Position numbers and translations under genes: made by a program
Origin: an uncultured Lentisphaeria bacterium
Lineage (GTDB): Bacteria; Verrucomicrobiota; Lentisphaeria; JABSQK01; CAJWLW01
Length of the DNA: 7,763 bases
Direction: 5' to 3'
Assembly (NCBI GenBank): GCA_913042885.1
Contig: CAJWLW010000233.1
Coordinates: 1 to 7,763, forward strand
Notes under the pieces: model-generated
The model's input: only the letters and a program-made list of their open reading frames with translations
Databases searched by the model: none
Told to the model about the DNA's origin: nothing
In this document: positions 1 to 4,375 of the stretch, one piece after another
How positions within the stretch are numbered: the stretch's first letter is position 1
Layout: each line of letters opens with the position of its first letter

Positions 1-376
1 CAAGGTGCATCGATTGCCGTGATGCCAGCCACGCTACCGGCAGGATGACGCCGAGCTTTGCGAACTCCGCAGGTTGCAGCGTCTTACCGCCGGGCAGCAC
101 GATCCAACTGCGCGCACCGTGGATTTCCCGGCCGATCAGCAGCACCGCGATCAGCAGTGCGATCGTCCCCACATAGATCAGATGCGAACCACGCCCGAGC
201 CATTCGTAGTCGATCGCCGCCAGCACGAGCATCCCGACCAGGCCGATCACCACCCACATCGTCTGATTCTGCCAGACCAGCTCAAAACTACCGCCGTGCT
301 GCCGGCCGATGGCGAAGATAAACGCGATGCCAATGCTGCACAGGCAACCGACGACCGCCAGCAGCAACCAGCTCAT
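1..376 (-). CDS. RodA/FtsW-family (SEDS) peptidoglycan polymerase, N-terminal part, cut by left edge
   Basis: The visible 125 residues look like the N-terminus of a SEDS protein, the polytopic inner-membrane glycosyltransferases that polymerise lipid II during elongation (RodA) or division (FtsW). Hydrophobic helices lie at about residues 3-23, 39-55 and 66-82. The family hallmark follows: GARSW (87-91), then a short loop and LQPAEFAKLG (100-109), matching the usual QPSE-F-K motif with Ala for Ser. The rest of the usual ~370-400 residues lies beyond the left edge. I chose ATG at 376 because AAGGGG lies 9 bases upstream (386-391). The frame stays open back to a TTG at 451, which would add a basic stretch with WWQHTGEACKGLRR, so a longer N-terminus is possible. 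The gene lies 122 bases after the DUF445 gene on the same strand, so read-through from that operon is possible. RodA and FtsW cannot be told apart from this fragment. Confidence 0.85.
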   Translation of the reverse strand, partial: MSWLLLAVVGCLCSIGIAFIFAIGRQHGGSFELVWQNQTMWVVIGLVGMLVLAAIDYEWLGRGSHLIYVGTIALLIAVLLIGREIHGARSWIVLPGGKTLQPAEFAKLGVILPVAWLASRQSMHL

Positions 377-385
377 CCGACGCAA

Positions 386-391
386 CCCCTT
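386..391 (-). promoter_or_regulatory. Ribosome binding site supporting ATG 376 of the rodA/ftsW-like gene
   Basis: On the minus strand AAGGGG ends 9 bases before ATG 376. The alternative TTG at 451 has only a weak GACGGA upstream. This is the reason for preferring the shorter protein. Confidence 0.5.
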
Positions 392-498
392 GCAGGCCTC
401 GCCGGTGTGCTGCCACCAGGTGCGTGGTTGTCTAAGAGTCGCGGCGCGCAAAAGTCGAGTCCGTCATAGGGGATTGCCGGTGAGATTACGAGTGAGAG

Positions 499-1068
499 CT
501 ACACGCTGAGTATGACCTGATTCAAGACGGCCTGCACGAGCCCGATAAGGGCGCCGAGGATGCCGCCAAAGATGGTGATGTGCCGAAACTCACGTCGGGA
601 AAGACCGAGAATCAGTTCTTCGAGCTGCGCGATGTCCATGGCGTTGATCTTCTCTTCGAGTTGCTGCCGAATATTCAGCGCGCCACCGTGCTCTATCGCT
701 TCGTTCGCCATGTCCTCGATGCCTTCAAGGATTTTGCCGACAATTTTCGGTTTGAGCAGGTCGAGCATGCCGGCGAAGGGGCCGAGCATCCCCGTCATCT
801 CGTTGACCTTGCCTTCGATCGCGCGCCGGGCGTGGGCACCGGTGATGAACCCGTGGATCTCGGAGCTCGGCAGCAGTTTGGTCTCGAACGTCTGTGCAAT
901 GTTCGCGGCGATCTTTTCGCGATTGCGCGGGATCACCCCGGGCGTCAGCGGCAGGGAGAAGCTGCCGATCATGATCGGGCGATACGGGCGGAACAGCATT
1001 TTGATGGCGATCTGATTGGTCAGTGCGCCGATGATTGCACCGACGATCGGAAACAATATAAAGGTCAT
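499..1068 (-). CDS. DUF445 family membrane protein (YheB-like), short form
   Basis: The 189-aa product fits the DUF445 family, whose biochemical role is unknown. The N-terminus has the family signature: a hydrophobic helix at about residues 3-24 containing GAIIGALTNQIAIKMLF, then FRPYRP (26-31), then TPGVIPRNR (42-50). A soluble, helix-rich middle (about 55-160) follows, and a second hydrophobic helix lies at about 165-187. A helical domain framed by two membrane helices is the expected topology. Bacillus YheB is about twice as long, so this is one of the short, apparently complete members. ATG 1068 has no clear Shine-Dalgarno sequence and lies only 10 bases after the stop of the carbinolamine dehydratase gene, so translational coupling is likely. 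Family assignment is firm; function is not known, and nothing in the sequence links it chemically to pterins. Confidence 0.88.
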   Translation of the reverse strand: MTFILFPIVGAIIGALTNQIAIKMLFRPYRPIMIGSFSLPLTPGVIPRNREKIAANIAQTFETKLLPSSEIHGFITGAHARRAIEGKVNEMTGMLGPFAGMLDLLKPKIVGKILEGIEDMANEAIEHGGALNIRQQLEEKINAMDIAQLEELILGLSRREFRHITIFGGILGALIGLVQAVLNQVILSV

Positions 1069-1078
1069 CCGCAGTCGG

Positions 1079-1375
1079 CTACTGGTTCCAGGCGTTCAGG
1101 TCGCGCGCCAGATTGATATCCGCCTGTGTCAGGCCGCCTTCGCTGTGGGTCGTCACTTCGACCGATACTTTCTTCTCTCCGCTGATAAACGAGAAGTCGG
1201 GATGATGGTTCTGCGCCACAATCGTCGCGGTCAGGTGCGGCAAGAAAGCATTGATCTCTTTGAAGTTGGCAAAAATGAAATCCTTCTTCATAAAAATGCC
1301 GTCGCGGCGCCAGCCGTCCAGTGTCGCCAACTCGGCATCGATCTGTTCGTCGGTCAGTGTGGTCTTGTCTTCCAT
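1079..1375 (-). CDS. Pterin-4a-carbinolamine dehydratase (PCD/DCoH family)
   Basis: This 98-aa protein has the standard length of a bacterial PCD, a cytoplasmic enzyme that dehydrates 4a-hydroxytetrahydropterin so the cofactor can be reduced again. Visible family marks are GWRRDG (21-26), the active-site NHHPDF (56-61), TTHSEGGLT (75-83) and DINLA (86-90). H57, H58, H77 and D86 line up with human DCoH residues H61, H62, H79 and D88. The acidic residue four positions before the first active-site His (E57 in human DCoH) is replaced by V53, so catalytic efficiency may differ. ATG 1375 has an excellent AGGGAGGG sequence 6 bases upstream. The gene lies 20 bases after the pteridine-reductase-like gene and 10 bases before the DUF445 gene. 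No aromatic amino acid hydroxylase is visible here, so the hydroxylating partner is unknown; phhB would be the usual symbol if one exists. Confidence 0.93.
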   Translation of the reverse strand: MEDKTTLTDEQIDAELATLDGWRRDGIFMKKDFIFANFKEINAFLPHLTATIVAQNHHPDFSFISGEKKVSVEVTTHSEGGLTQADINLARDLNAWNQ

Positions 1376-1381
1376 GTTAAG

Positions 1382-1389
1382 CCCTCCCT
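1382..1389 (-). promoter_or_regulatory. Strong ribosome binding site of the carbinolamine dehydratase gene
   Basis: Minus-strand AGGGAGGG ends 6 bases before ATG 1375 and fixes that start. It lies in the 20-base gap after the SDR stop codon. Confidence 0.75.
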
Positions 1390-1395
1390 GTTAAG

Positions 1396-2130
1396 TCATG
1401 CTCTGGGATTGTTTACAATCGCTCGGCCGCCGTCGATATGCAAAATCGATCCCGACGTAAAATCCGAACCCTCAACAAAAAATTTCACGGCAGCCACGGC
1501 GTCGTCCGGACTGCCTATACGTTTCAGCGGTGTCATTTCAGCGATCCGTTTCAATCCGTCCTCGGTCGCATCCGGCGGCGGCAGGATTGTGCCGGGGCAC
1601 ACGCAATTGACACGAACGCGCGGCGCCAGCTCCTGAGCCAGGGCTTTGCTTAGCGCAATGACGCCGGCTTTCGAGACGCAATACGGCAGGTAGTCGGTAT
1701 AGGCCCGTTCGCCGGCCCAGTCACCGAAGGTTACGATGACGCCGCCTTCGTTCATCCGCGGCGCCACTGCCCGGGCCAGCAGAAAGGTCGCCTTGAGATT
1801 GGCATCCATATGAAAATCCCAATCGTCCTCGCTGACTGCCGTCCAGGGTGTGCGGCGAAACACTGCGGCAGTTGCCACAACCACGTCGAGCTGACCGAAG
1901 CGGTCGTTGACGCCAGCTGCCAGCGCCTCGACGTCCGCTGCGTCCGTGAGGTCGGCGCCGAAGCTTGCGGATTCCGCACCGGCGGCCTGCAGCTCGTCAA
2001 CAACAGCGGCGGCCTCGGCAGCGCTGGTGCGATAGTGCACGGCCACCTGGTCCCCAGGCTGAACCAGCCCCAGGGCGATTGCTCTGCCGACGCGTCTGGC
2101 GGCTCCCGTGATGAGAATTGTCCGGCTCAT
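1396..2130 (-). CDS. Short-chain dehydrogenase of the pteridine reductase (PTR1/FolM) type
   Basis: This 244-aa cytoplasmic SDR probably reduces dihydropterins (or biopterin/folate-like substrates) with NADPH. The Rossmann motif is TGAARRVG (8-15), with Arg where FabG usually has Gly or Ser, followed by HYRTSAAEA (32-40). Leishmania PTR1 has near-identical TGAAKRLG and HYHRSAAEA. The catalytic set appears to be D137, Y150 and K154. The Asp sits exactly 13 residues before the Tyr, as in PTR1 and FolM, and replaces the catalytic Ser of FabG-type SDRs. F91 in AVFRRTP corresponds to the PTR1 Phe that stacks on the pterin ring. PG and LPP (179-185) and HIDGG (231-235) complete the pattern. The usual NNAG motif is changed to ATAA (86-89). 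ATG 2130 is preceded by GGAG at 6 bases. The neighbouring dehydratase gene supports a pterin role. A generic SDR acting on another carbonyl is the main alternative. Confidence 0.85.
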   Translation of the reverse strand: MSRTILITGAARRVGRAIALGLVQPGDQVAVHYRTSAAEAAAVVDELQAAGAESASFGADLTDAADVEALAAGVNDRFGQLDVVVATAAVFRRTPWTAVSEDDWDFHMDANLKATFLLARAVAPRMNEGGVIVTFGDWAGERAYTDYLPYCVSKAGVIALSKALAQELAPRVRVNCVCPGTILPPPDATEDGLKRIAEMTPLKRIGSPDDAVAAVKFFVEGSDFTSGSILHIDGGRAIVNNPRA

Positions 2131-2136
2131 TGGCTA

Positions 2137-2159
2137 CTCCGTTTGCCATGCGGAATATA
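2137..2159 (-). promoter_or_regulatory. RBS and putative -10 box of the pterin operon
   Basis: Minus-strand GGAG (2137-2140) lies 6 bases before ATG 2130. A TATATT (plus-strand AATATA, 2154-2159) is a fair -10 candidate. The hexamer 17 bases further upstream reads TGTGAA, a poor -35. The RBS is well supported and the promoter only weakly. Confidence 0.4.
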
Positions 2160-2211
2160 TAGCTTTGCGATCAGGTTCACAGCCTGCGCCAACACCGAAT
2201 TGCATTCCGCA
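2149..2211. repeat. 8-bp inverted repeat flanking the pterin operon promoter region
   Basis: TGCGGAAT at 2149-2156 is the exact reverse complement of ATTCCGCA at 2204-2211, with 47 bases between. One arm overlaps the putative -10 of the pterin operon. Paired operator half-sites are possible, but an 8-bp match in a short spacer could also be chance. Confidence 0.3.
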
Positions 2212-2237
2212 CACCGCTTCGTTGTAGTCACTTGCAA

Positions 2238-2381
2238 TCATGAAATCCGCCAGACCACGCGGTAGCAGGGAATATCAGGTACGGGAAGCTGTCTCACGAA
2301 CTTTTCCAACGCATCGATCTCGGTATTCACGTCCAGCGTGCCATCAGAATGCCATGGATGTAGTATTCTTTGAGCGACCAT
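2238..2381 (-). CDS. Possible small ORF or gene remnant, 47 codons, unrecognised
   Basis: A 47-codon frame starts at ATG 2381 and ends at TGA 2238. I do not recognise the product. Its composition looks protein-like, with a short amphipathic piece EIDALEKFVRQLP (21-33) and a Trp/Tyr-containing end (CYRVVWRIS). The same frame stays open upstream of the ATG for about 17 codons to a TGA without another start codon. It could therefore be the 3' remnant of a longer decayed gene as well as a small gene. No Shine-Dalgarno sequence precedes the ATG. It lies upstream of, and on the same strand as, the pterin operon. It could equally be chance. Confidence 0.2.
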   Translation of the reverse strand: MVAQRILHPWHSDGTLDVNTEIDALEKFVRQLPVPDIPCYRVVWRIS

Positions 2382-2447
2382 TTGTTGTCGTTCGCAGTCC
2401 CGGAGAAAGATCGTGATGTGTTCCGGCGCTCAGGCAACTGTGAAATG

Positions 2448-2475
2448 TTGGCGCTGATGTAATCTATTGTACATT
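2448..2475 (+). promoter_or_regulatory. Putative sigma-70 promoter of the phosphatase gene, leaderless or nearly so
   Basis: TTGGCG (2448-2453), a 16-base spacer and TACATT (2470-2475) make a reasonable sigma-70 promoter. Transcription would begin about 7 bases after the -10, at or very near the A of ATG 2482. An alternative -10, TAATCT (2460-2465), lacks a good -35 but would still leave only about 10 bases of leader. There is no Shine-Dalgarno sequence before the gene. Confidence 0.45.
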
Positions 2476-2481
2476 GGTTGT

Positions 2482-2955
2482 ATGCAAACAAGAATAATTT
2501 TCGTCTGCCTCGGAAATATCTGCCGGTCACCTGCCGCCGAAGGCGTCATGCAGTATAAAGTCGACGCCGCAGGCCTGCAGGACCGCATCAAGCTCGACTC
2601 CGCCGGCACCATCGCCTATCACGCCGGTGACCGCGCCGACAGCAGGATGCGCAGCACGGCCAAGCGCCGCGGCTACAATCTTACCAGCATCTCCCGCTGC
2701 CTGACGCAGAAGGACCTCGGGACATTCGATTACATCGTCACCATGGACGACAGCAACTACGACGACACCGCCAGCCTCATCGAACGCCACGGCCAAACTG
2801 GAGAACTCGTCAAGTTCACTGATTTCTGCCGGCACCACGACGTTTCCGAAGTACCCGATCCGTACTACGGCGGCGACGACGGCTTCGAGCGCGTGCTTGA
2901 TATCCTCGAGGACGGCTGCGACGGCCTGCTCGACAAGGTCCGGGAACTGCACTGA
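2482..2955 (+). CDS. Low-molecular-weight protein-tyrosine phosphatase
   Basis: The 157-aa product has the usual length of LMW-PTPs, cytoplasmic enzymes that remove phosphate from tyrosine (or in some relatives arginine) through a cysteinyl-phosphate intermediate. The P-loop CLGNICRSP lies at residues 9-17, with nucleophile C9 and phosphate-binding R15. SAGT (40-43) is the usual second motif. The general acid is D126 in DPYYGG (126-131), whose tandem tyrosines are typical of eukaryote-like LMW-PTPs. I chose ATG 2482. An in-frame TTG at 2467 would add five residues before a strand that normally begins the protein, and it lies before the probable transcription start. The gene stands alone, divergent from the pterin operon and convergent with the UbiA operon, so its target is not indicated. 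There is no adjacent BY-kinase or exopolysaccharide gene. Confidence 0.93.
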   Translation: MQTRIIFVCLGNICRSPAAEGVMQYKVDAAGLQDRIKLDSAGTIAYHAGDRADSRMRSTAKRRGYNLTSISRCLTQKDLGTFDYIVTMDDSNYDDTASLIERHGQTGELVKFTDFCRHHDVSEVPDPYYGGDDGFERVLDILEDGCDGLLDKVRELH

Positions 2956-3004
2956 GAAGGTTGAGAGAGGCCCGACGCGATTCTGCACCGCTGCATTCCA
3001 GGCA

Positions 3005-3055
3005 CGGCGTTGAGACTCTTGGGTTTCCTCACCCCGCGGCATTGTCTGAACGCCG
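3005..3055. terminator. Imperfect 12-bp hairpin between convergent genes, possible bidirectional terminator
   Basis: Positions 3005-3016 (CGGCGTTGAGAC) pair with 3044-3055 (GTCTGAACGCCG) at 11 of 12 places. The single mismatch is G3012 against G3048, and the loop is 27 bases. It sits between the stop codons of the phosphatase (2955) and UbiA (3067) genes, where a shared terminator is expected. Neither side has a proper T-run, so it is not a textbook intrinsic terminator. Confidence 0.4.
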
Positions 3056-3066
3056 AACAGTAAAAT

Positions 3067-3930
3067 CTACACAGCACAGAGCAGCAACGGTACGAACAGC
3101 ACGCCGTCGACCACACAATCGTAATACCATTGCCGTACTCTGGCGATCGGAAAACACACTGCAGCCGCAGCCAGATAGCCTACGGTGCCCAGCGCCACGT
3201 GAAGCTGCCAGACACTCGCTGCAGCAGTCAGCAGGAACACCGCGGCCAGCGCGACCGCCGTGCCTCGGCCGCCGCACAGCACCGCCAGGGTGACGACCCT
3301 GCGCTCGCGGTCACCGTGCAAGTCACGCAGGTCACAGACGATGACATTTGCCAGCAAAATCCCCAAGACCCATACCGTCGCGGCACCGAATCCGGCCGGC
3401 AATTCGGGCAGCAGAAGCAGCGGCGTGCCCATCAAAGCAACCGTGATGGCGAGTACCGGGAAAAAGGTCTTCACTACCGGCACATCCTTGATTCGCACCG
3501 GCAGCAACGGCAGGCGCACAGAGTAGCCGACACAGGCAACGGTGCCGGCACTAATCACGGCGGCAACCTGCCAGGCACCGAGGAGCAACGGTCCGGCAAA
3601 CAACAAAAGCGCCGAGGCCGCCATCAGCACTCGACGGCTGTCAGCGAATGCCGCGTCGCGTTGGACACGGCCGGGGATGTTGGTCAGATCAGCGGGATCA
3701 GCGACGGCGCGATCAAGGTTGTAGACCAGCAGGCCGCCGGCGAACCACAGCAACGGCAGCAGTGGGTGCAGCGATACACCGAGGAGGTGCCAGATCGTCC
3801 AGCCGAATGCAGGAATGCCGATCGCGGGAATGAAGTTGAGTGAGGCAGCCGCTGTGCAAGGTATCGTCGCCACAGCGGGCCGCGCGGTGAGAAAGCATGG
3901 CTTCCCTGCATACCTGTCGACGGTGCTCAC
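3067..3930 (-). CDS. UbiA-family membrane prenyltransferase
   Basis: The 287-aa, strongly hydrophobic product matches UbiA-superfamily prenyltransferases, which transfer an isoprenoid chain from its diphosphate to an acceptor inside the membrane. The first Asp-rich motif is YNLDRAVADPAD (70-81), a variant of NDxxDxxxD with D73, D78 and D81. The second is DLRDLHGD (200-207) with D200, D203 and D207. Between them lies the YS..L...RIKDVPVVK region (136-154), with conserved K148, D149 and K154. About eight or nine membrane helices are visible. The start is a GTG at 3930, which overlaps the TGA of the upstream gene as GTGA. No ATG exists near the N-terminus and no strong RBS precedes it, so translational coupling is likely. 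The YNLDR-type first motif occurs in many uncharacterised bacterial UbiA proteins. The acceptor (quinone ring, tetrapyrrole, sugar or other) cannot be told here. Confidence 0.87.
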   Translation of the reverse strand: MSTVDRYAGKPCFLTARPAVATIPCTAAASLNFIPAIGIPAFGWTIWHLLGVSLHPLLPLLWFAGGLLVYNLDRAVADPADLTNIPGRVQRDAAFADSRRVLMAASALLLFAGPLLLGAWQVAAVISAGTVACVGYSVRLPLLPVRIKDVPVVKTFFPVLAITVALMGTPLLLLPELPAGFGAATVWVLGILLANVIVCDLRDLHGDRERRVVTLAVLCGGRGTAVALAAVFLLTAAASVWQLHVALGTVGYLAAAAVCFPIARVRQWYYDCVVDGVLFVPLLLCAV

Positions 3931-4334
3931 TGTTTGGAGCCCGCCGCCAGTTCATGAGTTTCGCTGAGCAGATCAATGGCAAGGTTTTGCAGGCGCTTGC
4001 GGTGCTGCTGCCGATGCCGCATGATCAGCAGCACATCGACAACGGCAACCAGGCACAACGCCAAGGCCAGCAGCACGCACTTGATCCAGTAGAGAACGAA
4101 CTGTGCGGTCGGCAGATCACCGGGCTGGGCATACATGATGCCACCAAAGAGGTGGGCCAGCAGAATCAACATCAACATGCCGCCCATCATCCGCACGAAC
4201 AACTGCATGCCATGGACGATCGTGCGTTTCTTGCGCCACTTCTGAATCTCGGTGGCCATGAGGATGAGGATGCCAAGCACGCCAAGCACCACAGCCGTCG
4301 CCAGCATGTTCTGAATCTGTCCCGAAGTGAACAT
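3927..4334 (-). CDS. Small three-helix membrane protein of unknown function
   Basis: I do not recognise this 135-aa product. It has three clear hydrophobic helices at about residues 9-29, 45-68 and 79-105. A basic loop QKWRKKR (31-37) lies between the first two, and a charged C-terminal tail (RHRQQHRKR, 106-114) is followed by a short helix. By the positive-inside rule the N-terminus should face outward and the tail should be cytoplasmic. H41, H61 and H107 are scattered histidines, but the pattern does not let me claim a haem site. The gene lies 41 bases after the GltD-like oxidoreductase gene, and its TGA overlaps the GTG of the UbiA gene. This placement suggests a subunit or partner of one of them. 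ATG 4334 has no obvious Shine-Dalgarno sequence. Confidence 0.75.
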   Translation of the reverse strand: MFTSGQIQNMLATAVVLGVLGILILMATEIQKWRKKRTIVHGMQLFVRMMGGMLMLILLAHLFGGIMYAQPGDLPTAQFVLYWIKCVLLALALCLVAVVDVLLIMRHRQQHRKRLQNLAIDLLSETHELAAGSKQ

Positions 4335-4375
4335 GGCACTGTCTTTGGTAACGTGCGAGCGATGCCTTTATGCCC

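Larger units (their letters stand above)
2131..2466. other. Divergent intergenic spacer (336 bases)
   Basis: This spacer separates the minus-strand pterin operon from the plus-strand phosphatase gene, so it should contain both promoters. It holds an 8-bp inverted repeat (2149-2156 and 2204-2211), the probable -10 region of the pterin operon, the -35 of the phosphatase promoter and a doubtful 47-codon minus-strand ORF (2238-2381). I see no tRNA, riboswitch or mobile element in it. Confidence 0.6.

Noticed and set aside
58..509. Several plus-strand frames in the first 500 bases
   Set aside because: They are low-complexity Arg/Ser/Pro- or Gln/His-rich products opposite the RodA/FtsW-like gene, which carries the QPAE family motif.
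1396..2130. FabG (3-oxoacyl-ACP reductase)
   Set aside because: The catalytic Ser is replaced by Asp at Tyr-13, NNAG is absent, and the Arg and HYRTSAAEA signatures match PTR1/FolM better.
2527..3042. Minus-strand open frame of 171 codons over the phosphatase gene
   Set aside because: The plus strand encodes an LMW-PTP with an intact P-loop and DPYY acid motif. The opposite frame is its shadow.
3130..3843. Plus-strand open frame of 237 codons
   Set aside because: It is antisense to the UbiA gene. The product is Gln/Arg-rich with no domain, while the minus strand has both Asp-rich motifs and membrane helices.
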